64,000 nt of DNA from Dastarcus helophoroides (taxonomy: Eukaryota > Arthropoda > Insecta > Coleoptera > Bothrideridae). Positions 1-11,877 of the stretch are shown here, in pieces. The notes below the pieces were generated by a model. It did not search any database and was not told the DNA's origin. It was given only the letters and a program-made list of their open reading frames with translations. Positions within the stretch are counted from its first letter, which is position 1; every line of letters starts with the position of its first letter. The translations under genes and the position numbers were made by a program. The stretch spans positions 19,245,539 through 19,309,538 of the forward strand of contig CM053330.1 in assembly GCA_028583605.1 (NCBI GenBank), in the 5' to 3' direction.

Positions 1-209
1 ATCGAAATTAACAATCAAAATCAAAATTTTCAAAAAGTTTAAGATTTTAAAAAGTTTAAATATTCAGAAAAAGTAACATTTTAAAAAATCAAAACAAAAA
101 AAAACGCAAAATTTAAAGAAATGGTGTCAATTTTCAAAAAGAGACTCTATGAATAAGTCAAAATTAAAAAAAAAAGGGAAACAATTGAAATGTCCAAAAA
201 AAGTAAAAT
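1..209. other. A-rich self-similar filler
   Basis: Low-complexity A-rich DNA made of variants of AAATTTTCAAAAAG. It matches the filler found in many other blocks of the window. No gene is visible. Confidence 0.6.
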
Positions 210-352
210 TAGCGAGGTTTGGATAATCGAAGTTTGAATAATCAAGGTTCGGATAATCGAGGTTCGGATTAGCGAGGTTCAGTTTAGCGATGTTCGGATT
301 ATCGATGTTCGGATTATCAAGGTTCGGATTAGGGGAGTGTCAGATTATCATT
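210..352. repeat. 15-bp tandem repeat, about nine units
   Basis: Imperfect head-to-tail copies of CGAGGTTCGGATAAT run from AGCGAGGTTTGGATAAT to GTGTCAGATTATCA. The units differ by one to four bases. Arrays of GGATAATCGAGGTT-like units are known in the terminal regions of pogo/Tigger DNA transposons, so this may be the end of such an element. No partner array in inverse orientation was found nearby, so that assignment is an inference. Confidence 0.8.
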
Positions 353-1748
353 ATGCATTAATTCGAAAAAGACTGCAGTTTTGTTAAAATTTTCCATATT
401 TTCGATTAGACTATTTGGCAAGTAGTTTAAAGGAGCATTTTTTGGTAACACGAAACCATTCGTTTGTCCCCTATCTTTAGTGGCTTAATGCGGCGCCTAA
501 AGAAGTTTTCATTTCAAAAAGGCAGAAATTTGCAAATGTAGAAATTTTGAAAAAAGTATGTAATTTTCAAAAGAATTCGAAAACTAGAAACTTGGAGATT
601 TCTTTTTATTTTTCTCTACGGCCGTTTTACTTCAAGTTACACCCTCCGAAAACTATAATACATAAAACTGTGGGATTTCTTGGGTATTTCTTGATGTTAC
701 AGTTTGTTGATGGCACAACAACCTAAACTGAATTTTTATTACGCCGACTCTATCAGGTATAAAGGTCGAAAATAATACATCCGCTTTTTCTTACTAAAAA
801 CGCATCAAAGTGTTTTGCATATCGCTATTAAGCGCTATAAAAAATTATGCTGCGCATCACATTAAATAGTTTCATGTTGCAATCGATTGTCACGTTAGCA
901 TTTTTGAGGTTGAAAATGCTAATCTTTTGTCAACTGGAAATATGAACTGGTTATTGATTTCATTGCACAATTCATCATAAGGATTAAGGTCAAAATCTTA
1001 TAGTACCAAGAATGCACAAAATTCAATCAATAATTATTAGAGGTCAAAAAACTTACGTAGCGTAAACGATATACCGTAGAATGCAACACAGTTTGGCAGG
1101 CGAATATGAAATGAATATGTGCACTTCAAAATTATGTCGTGCAAAAATTGATTTTCAAGAAATTTCATTTTCAAAAGTGCCTTCCAGTTAAACGAAATAA
1201 CTTTCTTTGTAATTTCATGTAATAAAACGCAATATATCATGTAGTACACAACAAACAAATATGTATGTAAATATAAGCGTAATATTAATGTGTGGCTTAA
1301 AACAAGAATGATCTGATAGTAAATATCAATGATTATCACTATGGTTGTTGGACTTTTTTTAATAAAAAAAAAATTTGTAAAATCATTTTTACTCTTTATT
1401 ACGTTTTATTTACTATTTTAGAATGTCGAGTACAAATATTAATAGTTCATTCACCATAGGTTTTGTAAGCATAAAGTATAATATTGTGTTGATTAAACTG
1501 GGATTTCCTAGAGTTACAGAAATTGGAATACTGAAATATACCGAAGTTATTTTAAAAGATTTATCAGTACATACAGTGAAAAAGCTAGTGACTTTTTTTT
1601 GATTGCAGCTATTCAAGGAGTCCATATTATGAGTGCCCATTTCCATTTCTATCTAACACTATTTATTAAGATGATAAGTAATGCAGTAATTTGTCCGCTC
1701 CTACATAATAAAAAATATTTTCAAGATTCCTGGTTTCTTTTTTCTACA
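353..1748. other. AT-rich DNA without a recognised gene
   Basis: No coding signal is supported. A short stretch at about 490-525 (CGCCTAAAGAAGTTTTCAT) recurs with small changes at about 63085-63110, which suggests a dispersed repeat. Short open frames at 1037-1339 and 1413-1646 on the minus strand have no recognisable motif and AT-driven composition. Confidence 0.5.
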
Positions 1749-3504
1749 ATTCTTCTTCTTCTTCTTTAGCACGTTCTCATCCACTCCTGGATATAGGCCT
1801 CCTCCATGTTTTCCACCACTCTCTATCTTGAGTATTCAAGATCCAGTTTTTGCCAGCTCGCCTCTGAATATCGTCTCTCCATCTTGTTTGAGGACGTCCG
1901 ACACTTCGTTTAGTTTCCCTGGGTCCCCATTGTATTATCGTCTTCGTCCATTTGATATCATCTCTGGCGACGTGTGCTGCCCAGCGCCATTTATTAGTAG
2001 TTACTATGACATCCACGACTCTCATTCTTTCTCTGATGGTTTCGCTTCTGACTTGGTCTCTCAAACTGATCCCCAACATTGCGCGCTCTATCGTTCATTG
2101 GCATACCCTTAAACGATGCGCCCTGTTTTGTGTTAGGGTTACTGTCTCGAGGCCGTATGTCGTAATAGGCAATATGCAAGAATCGAAGACTTTCCATTTC
2201 AGGTTGATGGAAATGTCCGGTTTCCTGAGGATGTGGCCAAGTTTCCCAAATGCCGTCCATGTCAAGCCAACTCGCCTGGTGATTTCTGCGGCCTGATTTT
2301 CTTTGTTGAGCCTGATGTTGTGGCCAAGGTACATGTATTTTTCAATCATTTCAAGTAAGTTTTTGTTGAGTGTAACCTGAATGTTGTCCATGACCTTGAT
2401 TTTTTGAAGGTTCATCTTCAGTCGCACGGTCTCCAAAACATATCTTTAAGTTCATTCGCGTCGGTGCTCATTATGATGATGTCATCAGCGAAGCAAAGGT
2501 GACTCAGAAACTTTCCGTTGATATTGACTCTTTTCTGTTGCATTGTCAGATTTTTGAAGACATCTTGTAGTACGAGCGTAAATAGATTCGGCGAAATAGT
2601 GTCGCCTTGCCTGACTCCTCTTTTTTGGGTATCCTCCAGGTGACTAAGTCTTCTTTACTTTTGATGTGGAGAGTGGTTTGTTCATAGATGTTTCTGATGA
2701 GGTTTGAGTATCTTGAGTCAATCCTTGCAGCGTTTATCGCATGCAAGATTGCCCAGATTTCTATAGAGTCGAAGGCTTTTTGGTAATCGACGAGTGCCAG
2801 GTGGAGTGGGACATTGTATTCAGCGCATTTCTCGATTAGTGTGCGCACTGTTTGGACATGATCGAACATCCTGTAACCCTTTCTGAATCCAGCTTGTTGC
2901 ACAGGTGGGTAGAAATCGAACTTTTTGTTGAGACAGTTGGTGATTATTCTGGTTAAGAGCTTGTATAGTACCGAGAGAAGGTTGATAGACCGGAGTTTTC
3001 AATGTTCATTGGATCGCCTTTTTCGAAGATGGTCACCTCAGAATTTTTCCATGCATCGGGAATTATTCCTTCTTTTAGGCATTTGTTGAGAAGAATAAGA
3101 AGCTCTTTGTTTAAAGCTTTTTCTCCAGTCTTGGGCATCTCATTTGTCACTTGATCTTCTTCGGGAGCCTTTCAGTTTCTCATCTCTTTCAGTGCTAACC
3201 TCAGTTCTTGTTGGTTAATTTCGGGAATCTCCTCGGAGCCGACGTTTTGGATCACTCGGCCTTTATCCTCACGGAGACGGTATGGCTCTGGTGTTGACTG
3301 GCTGTACAGTTTCCGATAGAAATTTTCGATAATACCAACGATTTCACCTTTCTCTGATACTACTATACCGTGTTCATTTTTTATCTTGTATATGAGCGCT
3401 TTCTCTTTGACTATTTTGGATCAAAGGATTCTCATGTTCATATTATCTTTAATGGATTCTTGGATTTTCCTCGTGTTGTGTGCCCAACAAGTCTTTTAAA
3501 GGGT
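1749..3504 (-). pseudogene. RTE-clade LINE reverse transcriptase remnant
   Basis: Read on the minus strand, this holds most of an RTE-type reverse transcriptase split over several frames. In order from the 5' side: about 3500-3160 (KIKNEHGIVVSEKGEIVG-like), 3150-2953 (KGDPMNIEN), 2902-2546 with QAGFRKGY and VDYQKAFDSIE, the catalytic FADD box at about 2511-2470 (HLCFADDIIIM), then the C-terminal part 2436-1777, ending in the RTE-style GRPQTRWRDDI region. The 3' end carries a short GAA repeat (plus strand TTCTTCTTCTTCTT at 1750-1765), typical of RTE tails. Stops occur near 3180 and 2425. The frame changes near 3000, 2640 and 2430, so the copy is dead. The 5' end is cut at 3504 by the terminus of a hAT-like element. 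The endonuclease domain is absent. Confidence 0.85.
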
Positions 3505-6500
3505 CATAAACGCAGCTACAATGGGGCAGGGTGGGGCCCCTACTCTCTTCCTGACTTATGCAGCCAACCGAAAATTTATATTCTCAACTTCGGGCACATT
3601 TTTCTTAAAATGTCAATTATTTTTTAAAAATTCGTCTTTCTTATTTAGATTCTATTCACAAAGTTTTGTTTTCTTTTCTTCAAATTTCACTTTATCTAAC
3701 TTTTTTCGAAATTACGTCTTTTTTGGATGCTTCCTTATTTTTCTTAGCTTTGAGCTTTTTCTGAAAATGCTAATCTTAAAAAACCGATTTTTCAGATATT
3801 TTGACTGCATATTTAACTACTGTTAAAGTTTGTCTTTTCTCGAAATTTTGATTTTTATCGCAAAATTAGATATTTATTATTTCTGGACATTTTAACTTAT
3901 TCCTAAAAATTCGCTTTTTTTCTAGAAACGTTACCGTTTTCTTAAAGTTAATTTTTTGTAAAATTCGTATTTTCCTCGATTTTGTTGAAATTTCGGTTTT
4001 ATTTTAGACCTTTCTTTAAAAAAAATACTTTTTTTTTGAAATTCCGCCATTTTTCTCAATATTCGATTTTCTGAAATTTCAGGACTTCGAACCGGATCTG
4101 AGCCGGAGACTGAAAAAACTGTTATTTTTGTCGGAATGAAAACCGGATTCGAACCGAAAAGAAAATATCGGTTTATTTCTATTCTATGCAGATAACTTAA
4201 CAAAACCTTTCTCCTCGTTTCAGTTTCAGTTTTAGATTTAGAATATTGAATTACAATCTAAAATTGTTACTTTATTATTATTATTACTTACATTGTTGAC
4301 GTTTTTTTAAAATCTTGATACTTTTCAATGTGAACTTGCAACTGTTTTTATTTATTCTCCTAACATTTCAGCTTTAGATTTAAAATTTTGACATTTATTA
4401 CCAGTTTAAATCAAAGTTATCGGAAATTTTTTTAAAAATTCGAATATTTTTTTCAATTTTAAATTTTTTCTCAAAATTGCGGAATTATATTTTTACTTTT
4501 TTCTTATTATTTTGACTGTTATCAAACTCAAGGCTTTTAATTTAATCTTTAAACACAAACTTTTGATTTTTCCCTTTTTAATTTTGAATTGCGGATTTGT
4601 TTTTAAATTTCGGTATCATTTCATGATTCTAAATTTGTGCTTGAAATTTTTACTTTCTCCCTCTTAATTTTTTTTTTGTCAGAATTGTTTTTTCCAAGTG
4701 TTTATCTACTCAAATTCATGCAACGTTCATCTCAACGCCCACGGAAAGAAGTACGGGGTGTTACTAAAATTTTTAATGCGGTAAGGGACTACAAAAAGGC
4801 TAAGAAACCTTTTGCTAAAACATTGACTAATATCCAAAAAAACTACTTATTAAGATATTAATGGATTGTGGCTGCTGCACTTGATAAAATCAAATGTGTT
4901 AAAACTAGGAAAACCTATGGTACTGTACATGAAGTAAACCATTAAATATAAACTTTTTGCTCAAGAGTTTTTGGAATTTGGTAAAGTGGTAAAAATTAGA
5001 AATGGGCCTTTATAAGTTTACTTTGTAAATACTTTATTCATAAGAACTATTTACTTAAATGAAAAATTCGTTTTTACAATTCGAAGTGAACAATTTTTCT
5101 TCTTTTTAGACGTTTTTCTCAAAATTTTGAATTTTATTGTAAATGTTTCGAGCGAAATTATAAGCTAAAGACGGAATTTCCTAATGAAATGTAAATATTT
5201 GAATTTAAAAAATTTAAAAATACCTCCAGAAATTTCGATTTTTCTTATTGATTGTAGGTAGTATTCGACATGTTTCGTTCTCATCAGAACTATCATGGCC
5301 AAATTCTTAAACATCACCGTACCTATAACTTATCGATTCGAATTCAGTAAAATGTCTATTTGACAACAAATACCTAATAATTAAATATTTTTTTAAAATT
5401 TTGATTTCTATAATTCTAGAGAAGAATTGAAACAAGAAAGAATACTTTCTTGTTTCATATATCTACTTTTCAGTCCATTTGTTCCACAGTTATTTCAAAA
5501 TTCATTTCTTTCTTAGTTTTTTTTCAAAGTTTTATTTTATCCAAGGAATTGCAACTTTTTTTCTAAATTTTGCTCTTCTCCAGAAAAATCGCCTTTCTTT
5601 TAAATTTCGTCATCCTCCTCAAAATTATGATTTAATGGCAAATTCAACATCTTATTAAATCCAACTTCCAATTCGTCTATTTCGTTTTCTTTTTAAAATT
5701 TCATTTTTTTAAAAGATGGGTCATTTAAATAAAAAAGGGACAATGCGCAAAAAAGTTTTGGTTCAAACTTTTTTTTTTCAACAAACTTAATGATTTTTTT
5801 TTAATTTCTTTTCCTTAATTTTTTGGGTTATTTTTCAAAGATTAGACTAAAATTTTATTTAAAAAAAATCGAAAATTTCGTTGTTTTTTTTTTGTTGGCA
5901 AATATATCATAAATTTCAATCTTCTTCACAAAATTTAGAAATCTCAAGATCGAAATCAAGATTTATTTAGAATTTGTCCCTTTATCTCAATTTTTATTTT
6001 TATTTTCAAAAGTTTTATAAATCCCAAATTTTTTTAAAAAATCATCAATTTTCGAGATTAAAATAAAAATTCATCAGTGTTAACCCAAAATTTTATTATT
6101 TTTTTTACATTTTGGGTAAAAAATCAAAAATGGAGTGGCAATGATATCAATAATTTTGAAAATTAAATTAGATCTACATACGTTTACATTTTTAATTCAC
6201 AGATTCCTGAATATTAAAATTTCGAAAAAGCTGAACATTTCCGCATTTGGTTTTAATATCGAAATTTTCAGTTGAAAATCGATTTCTTTCAATCTCAAAA
6301 TTAAATTAAAAAAAAGATTATAAATCTATATTTTCAGTTTTAACTCGAACAAAACAAGATTAAAACTAATTTATTTCGATTTTTAACTTCAACATTTTGA
6401 TTTTATTCTTGAAACTTCTGATAAAAATTCACAGTTTTGGGAAAATGGTTAAAATTTTGAGATTTTTAAAATAGACTCAGAATTGGAAGAAATAAAATTT

Positions 6501-6560
6501 GAGTTAAATAAAAAAAAATTAAGTGTAGTCGCGCAAATTTGAAATTTCAAATTTATTTAC
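3505..6560. mobile_element. Terminus and degenerate body of a CATRGGCGTA hAT-like element
   Basis: The boundary with the LINE reads CATAAACGCAGCTACAATGG, followed by a GGGGC-rich stretch and GCCAACCGAAAATTTATATT. The same arrangement (CAT-A-GGCGTA, TAGAATAGGG, GC-rich run, GCCGAAAATTTATATTC) opens the well-delimited element at 39984. The rest is T-rich filler of TTTCTCAAAATTTCGAC type. The opposite terminus was not found, so the right boundary is arbitrary and the block may be truncated or composite. Confidence 0.4.
4703..4864 (+). pseudogene. Possible psq/CENP-B-type helix-turn-helix remnant
   Basis: Within an open frame ending at 4861 the stretch RPRKEVRGVTKIFNAVRDYK, then KPFAKT, NIQKN and YLLRY, resembles the spacing of Psq-type helix-turn-helix domains at the N-terminus of pogo-like transposases (AVRD, then a turn, then TTLxRY). 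A stop follows at once and no other transposase part is near. The surrounding DNA is filler. The match is by eye only and weak. Confidence 0.25.
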
Positions 6561-6690
6561 TAATAATTGACATTTCCAACCCTGACCTCGTTGAAACCTG
6601 GTCTGGTGTTAGTAAATATTTATCGAAATATTGTGGAACTTTTTAAAATCTGTTGCTTTTAATCGTTAATAAAGTTTAATAGTTATGAAT
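6561..6690. repeat. Foldback repeat family 2, partial copy
   Basis: It holds TAATAATTGACATTTCCAAC, ACCTGGTCTGGTGTTAG and AATAAAGTTTAATAGTTATG. These are the same outer and inner arm sequences seen at 7061-7275 and 40698-40945. Only one arm survives. Confidence 0.65.
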
Positions 6691-7060
6691 TTATTTACCA
6701 AATTAAATTTGAAAGCAAATTTTGCGATTGAAATGAACGTGGTTTTATGGAAATTTTAAGTAAATAATTTTAAAACAATTTGCCATAAAACGAGTTGATT
6801 AATTAAGAATTTACAAGGATTTTTAAGAAAATGATATTTTACTTTATCATTTTACAATAGTTGAATATTTTTTTTAGCAATAACTTTCGAATTTAGAGAA
6901 GAAATGGTTTCTTTGGATGGTAAACACGTTTTAGCGAAAACTATGCAGAACATCTTGAGCCACTTTTTTCTAGCATCTTATTTCTAAGTAAATTAAAATT
7001 CTTTCAAAATAAGCAGCCATTTTCTAAAAATCTAATTTTAAAAAACCCGAAGGAGATACT

Positions 7061-7275
7061 AGTAATTAACCTTTCTAACCCTTACCATGTGAAATTCTTT
7101 AATACTCATAACTATTAAACTTTATTAACAATTAAAACAACAACAGATATTAAAAACTGTAAAATGTTTCTATATGTTTCTTAGCAAATATTTATAGAAA
7201 CATGGGGAAAATTTTAATATCTGATGTTTTAATCTTAATAAAGTTTAATAGTTGTGGAAATATTAGTGTCAAAAA
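7061..7275. repeat. Foldback repeat family 2, hairpin copy
   Basis: The left arm (ATAACTATTAAACTTTATTA near 7108) and right arm (AATAAAGTTTAATAGTTGTG near 7237) are imperfect inverted copies about 55 bases long around a short loop. The left outer part (CTTTCTAACCCTTACCATGT) matches the complement of the outer part of the 40.7 kb copy. No coding sequence is present. Confidence 0.7.
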
Positions 7276-7464
7276 TGTCCTAGACCATTTTCGCAAAAAA
7301 AAGGGAACGGTTTGTGCTTTTCAAAGGTAAAATTAAGATTCTTCAATTGGGGAGGGTCAGAGCTGAAGTGTTATCTAGTACGCTATTTTGGTTCCATGTC
7401 AATGCTGCCGAAATGCGTTCAGATTTTTATTTTAACTTTTTTATTGTCTGATTTGAGTTAGGGC

Positions 7465-8192
7465 TGGTGTTCACCTAACACCGACAGTTTATATTATCGA
7501 TATTATCGATAGGCCCCCTTACCTTATTATCAATAGTACTACCGATAGTTTTTACCGAGAGTTTTATTTTAAATTATACATGTGCTGGTTATTTCCTTTT
7601 AATATGGCCTTTTAGGTTACTTGTGTTTCCACTCGATTTGTATTTTACTTTACGTAATTTGCAAGTAGCAGACAACTTATCAAAAATATACTTAGCACAA
7701 ATTATATTTACATAATTTACAGAATGACAGAATGCACATTATTGATGGGTGGCCAATGCTCACTAAATATTCGAACCTGTTGCTATCCTTAACTCTTAAT
7801 TTATAAGTTTTTGTTGAGTGTGTTCCCTTTAATCATAGATCGCTCCACATTATTTTATGAAATTGAAACAGAGCAAAATTGGTGATTTTGAGGGTGAATC
7901 TGGACGTCATTTAGTGACAAGAGGAAAAAACTTGACATAAATATGAAATGATCGGCTACCTTGTATTTATAATTACACATTGCCACTCTTCAATGTCTTC
8001 TTTTAATAAAGATGACATATGTATACATAATAAATATGTTGATAGATTAAGTTACTGAACTTTAAATGGAAACAGAAACAAACCTCATTAAAAACCGTTT
8101 CTTAAGAACTATCGATATTACTGAACAAAACTATCGATAGTTTTCGATAGTCAAAATTATCGATAGTTCATATCGATGTTTAGTGAACACTA
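7465..8192. mobile_element. Non-autonomous hAT-type transposon
   Basis: The left end TGGTGTTCACCTAACACCGA and the complement of the right end TAGTGTTCACTAAACATCGA form imperfect terminal inverted repeats. They are flanked by the 8-bp direct repeats GTTAGGGC (7457-7464) and GTTAGAGC (8193-8200), seven of eight matching, as expected for hAT insertion. Both ends carry clustered TATCGATA and ATCGATAGTTTTCGAT motifs, which look like subterminal transposase-binding repeats. The interior has no open frame of note. Confidence 0.85.
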
Positions 8193-8200
8193 GTTAGAGC

Positions 8201-9694
8201 ATATTAAAACTTTTCAAAAGATTACATGGTGTGTAGTAAAATACACTGAATATTTATGTGCATTTTAAATATTCATTACAGGTAGACTATAATGGGTAAA
8301 AACCTTTTATCTTTTCCAATTTTACGAAAAATTTGTATATTTATATTTCACCCTCTTTTACTTAACATATTAACAAGATTCTTTTGCTTTTAAGAATATA
8401 AGAAATACTAGACCTTTGATAAATAAATAGAAAATAATTCAAGTTGCAATTAGTAATTGCCTAGTGCAATAAAAAGGCGCTTTCAGCTAAATTTGGTTTT
8501 TTAGGAGCATCGACGCAGGAAGTATTTTTGTCTACGGCTTCATTAAAACAAAAGGTGATTTGTAAACGATTGTAAAAGGTGAAATTTCGATACGCAATAC
8601 GCACAACGTAAAAACGATTAGCTTCTGGACAATTTCGAGAGTTATTCAATGATTTATCCGGATAGGCAATCAGCGAGCAATTAATTTGAATTGAATCGAA
8701 ATGACTTTCTCGAGTTTATTGTGACAGGACAGGACTTTTTTAAAGCAATTTGTCTTTATAAAATAAAGCTTTTCGAATCTGTTGTTTTTGTAATCGTATA
8801 TTTTTTACATCGTAATTTTATTTAGGCCAGCTTACTCATAAATATTTTATAGCTAAGATGACTAAATGACAATCATTTTATTAAAAATTCCCACACAACC
8901 TGATATTCCATTAACTGTTCTCTAGGCTTGCATCTATCTGTTCACTATTTTCCCCTGATGATATCAGAATCAAAAAGGATAAATTGGTACAAGCGATAAG
9001 CAGAGAATAACAACTCGTAAGTTGCAAGATCAAAACCCAAACGACGGATGTTGAGGTAACCTTTATCAGCCATAATTCCGTCCGTGCTTAATAGATAACG
9101 TGGTGGGAACGCCAGGAGAAATTTTTAAAAATTCCGGAAAACCAGATTATTACTGATACCGATTCCGTATCAAACTGAATGTTAAATGTGAAGAAACTAT
9201 CCGGCTAAGTGAAATATAATGATGGAAGAATAGCTTTCTAATGTAAAACGGTACTAAAGTTTATTAACTGACTATTATAGTCATAAATGAAATAATGTGA
9301 TTACTTCGATTTCCTTGCGGGAAGTAATACTTGCTTTGAATAAGGGTGTCAACGATATCGTAAGACATATTAAAAGGCAATATAGTTATATAACTTCTTT
9401 AAGGAAAGCTCATACTTTAACGATTACAATAATTGTATAGTATTATGAAAAATGGTAGATGAAAATTCGAATGTGTTATGTCATTTAATGGCAGCGTTAA
9501 GTAGCTGCACACACTGTTGGGCATAATCTACTTATCGATATTAATAAAATTAAAAATGTCTAACCGTGATTTCAAAATAACTCCATTTTTCATATCATCT
9601 TTTAGAGATATTTTAGAATTTTTATCTGTTTGCCTATCTGGTCTATATGAAGTAATATGGGAAACCCGTTTTATTTCATCTTTTTACTTTTTTG
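8201..9694. other. AT-rich DNA without a recognised gene
   Basis: No coding, RNA or repeat structure could be supported. The moderately complex stretch 8940-9200 looks unique but has no open frame with recognisable motifs. Confidence 0.4.
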
Positions 9695-9975
9695 TTTTTG
9701 GTGGAACGGAGTGGTCCTTGGTTGTCTTCAAAAATTGAAATACAAATCTTGTTCTCTAAAATCAGGAAAGATTAGAAAAGACAACAAAGGTTGCTCTAAC
9801 GCGTTTCGATAGCCAACCTATCATCTTCAGAGAGATAGTATCTTAGAGAGACAGAATCTCTCTGAAGATGATAGCTTGACTATCGAAACGCATTAGAGCA
9901 ACCTTTGTTGTATTTTTAATCTTTCTTCATTTCAGGGGACAAGATTTTTTTTAATTTTTAAAAACCAGAATTTGG
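9695..9975. repeat. Foldback family 1, copy 1 (hammerhead-like arms)
   Basis: A near-palindromic element opening with TTTTGGTGGAACGGAGTGG. Each arm contains AATACAAATCTTGT, an AAGAAAGATTA-like stretch, GTTGCTCTAACGCGTTTCGA and ATCATCTTCAGAGAGA, then the reverse order. The arms fold into a hairpin of roughly 125 bases per side. Read outward from the centre on either strand, each arm shows CUCU, CUGAAGA, a 6-bp stem, GAAAC, then AGAG (9794-9836 minus, 9858-9898 plus). The right terminus is eroded. Confidence 0.85.
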
Positions 9976-10947
9976 TTTTTGCTTAAGAATGACTTTAAAA
10001 TTGCGGTAACTCCTGTAAGTAACTATTATTTTGCAAAGTTTTCAATTTATCCTCCGAATTTAAATCCAAAATACGAGAATTTTGAAAAATAAATTGTGAC
10101 GATTTTCCCAAAATCTCGATTATTCTTTCAGCAATTCGCGTTTACATTATCCACATTTTTTTCTGTAAATTCTGCCCTTTCGTTTTTCGATCTTTAAAAT
10201 TTCACTTTTTTTAAAGATTTTGAAAGCGATCTTACAATACTAATCAGTTTTTTAAATTTAAATCTAGAATTAATTAAAATTTAAATATTTATACTAATTT
10301 TCGTTTTTTCCTAAATTTTGAAAAATCCTGTATAAATAAATTCCTGATTTTTTTTTTTCGAAATTTTTCAGTTTTTAAGTTGATTCTTAAATTTTCTACT
10401 TTGAAGCAGGCAATTTATATAATCTTGTCTTTTTTTATAAAATTTCGACCTACTCTTGAATCCCAAATTTTTTCTGTCATTTTTTAGCCAAACATTTTAT
10501 TTTGAAATTTTGACTTTAAACTAGAAAACTGGATTTTTATAGTAATTTTGTTTTTTTTTTACGAAAATATGTCTCTAATTTTGAAATATTGACTGTATGG
10601 GAATGTACCAAAACGACAGCGACACATTAGATGGTGCTGAGGGGATAGTCAAAATTTTGGAAACATCCTCAAAATTTATTTTTAAAAATTTCCATATTTT
10701 GGATTTGAATTCGGGAGGTGGCAAAACGTTTAACATACGTATTATAAGAGATAGTTGCATTAATTTTAATGGTCGCTTTACTTGCTATACGTCTTCTAAA
10801 TTTTCGATATTATTAATTCACTAAGAAGTTGAGGACACATTTTGAAATTACTGAAACGATTTGCACTCCGATTAATTAAAGCGTGACCGGTTTGAAGTGA
10901 TTAAATAATCTATTGTCAGACAATATGGCAATGCAAGATAAGTTTTT
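9976..10947. other. T-rich filler, then unassigned DNA
   Basis: 9976-10590 is TTTTGAAATTTTGAC-type filler. 10590-10947 is less repetitive, but the short frames there (10597-10824 plus, 10575-10760 minus) have no recognisable motif. Confidence 0.4.
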
Positions 10948-11145
10948 TTTTGGTGGAACGGACTGCTCCTTGGTTATCTTCAAAAATTGAAGCACAAATC
11001 TTGTCTTGCCAAGCTATCATCTTTAAAGAGATACCCTCTGAAGATGATAGCTTGGTTATCGAAACGCATTAGAGCAACCTTTGTTGTATTTTTTAATATT
11101 TCTTGGTTTCAGGGGACAATATATGTATTTCAATGTTTGCAAGGA
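10948..11145. repeat. Foldback family 1, copy 2 (left arm shortened)
   Basis: It begins TTTGGTGGAACGGACTGCTC and retains CAAAAATTGAAGCACAAATC. It jumps to CCAAGCTATCATCTTTAAAG and then has a complete right arm (CTCTGAAGATGATAGCTTGG, ATCGAAACGCATTAGAGCAA). The left arm lacks the GTTGCTCTAACGCG segment. Confidence 0.8.
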
Positions 11146-11330
11146 ACTGACTATATCTATTTATATCGTAATAAATTTTTTACAAACTGTAGGTGATTCA
11201 CAACTAGAATTGGGAAAATTGTATTTAGTAAATAATTAGGTTCTAAATATTCCCTAGTTATACATGCATTCTTTCATTACAGCAGAGTAAGTTTCTCTTG
11301 CATCGTGCCATTTATTTGTCTTTGACATGT

Positions 11331-11820
11331 TTACGAAGGCTTTCACGGCAGAGTCAGTAATAGATCTATATTTGTTTCGGGATTGGGGCTTGTTAAATAA
11401 CTATTAAAAGGGTTCGATGTTTCGACAATTTTCATTAGGAGCTTCTTCAGAAACAAAAAAAAAGGAAAAACTAAATTCAAGATTTTTGAAATCAGAGCGC
11501 AGGAACTCAGTATGTGAACCATACCAGCCATGAAAAAATTCTGAAATGAAAATGACACAAAGGATAAAATGAGACAGAATAAGACAGAATACCACGACAA
11601 CTTTTCATATCAACCACACCAGAGGCAAACTTTTCCTGAAATAAAAATGACAAAAAAGAGATACTTTAAGATACTCGACAAATTGGGTTATCGTGGGTTT
11701 CTATCTTATTTGCCTTTACTTTTGTGCAATTTTATTTAGAAAGTTTAGCTTTCTACGAGGAGGGGCGAAACGACGAATACTTTTAGTAGTTCTTTGACAT
11801 GGTCCAATTTCTCTTTGATA
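11331..11820. mobile_element. Divergent Penelope-like element fragment, inverted PLTR pair
   Basis: It starts TTACGAAGGCTTTCACGGCA and ends with the complement of the same kind of terminal sequence (TTTTAGTAGTTCTTTGACAT). Motifs GGTTCGATGTTTCGA and GAGCTTCTTCAGAAAC on the left, and GGGGCGAAACGACGAATAC on the right, match the better-kept copies at 45.2 and 55.3 kb. No reverse transcriptase is present. Penelope-like assignment rests on the AAGGCTTTCACGGC start and the TTCGACGTTTCG plus CTTCAGG arrangement, which I recognise from PLE terminal repeats. Confidence 0.55.
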
Positions 11821-11877
11821 AAGGACTAATCATCAGATATTATTTTTTTCTTTCGTTTCTTTTTAAGAACGCTCTAA

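Noticed and set aside
1828..2296. Plus-strand frames of 94 and 114 residues
   Set aside because: They are antisense shadows of the minus-strand RTE reverse transcriptase.
9695..9975. CRISPR-like palindromic repeats
   Set aside because: The repeats are dispersed hairpins tens of kilobases apart in a eukaryotic setting, not a regularly spaced array.
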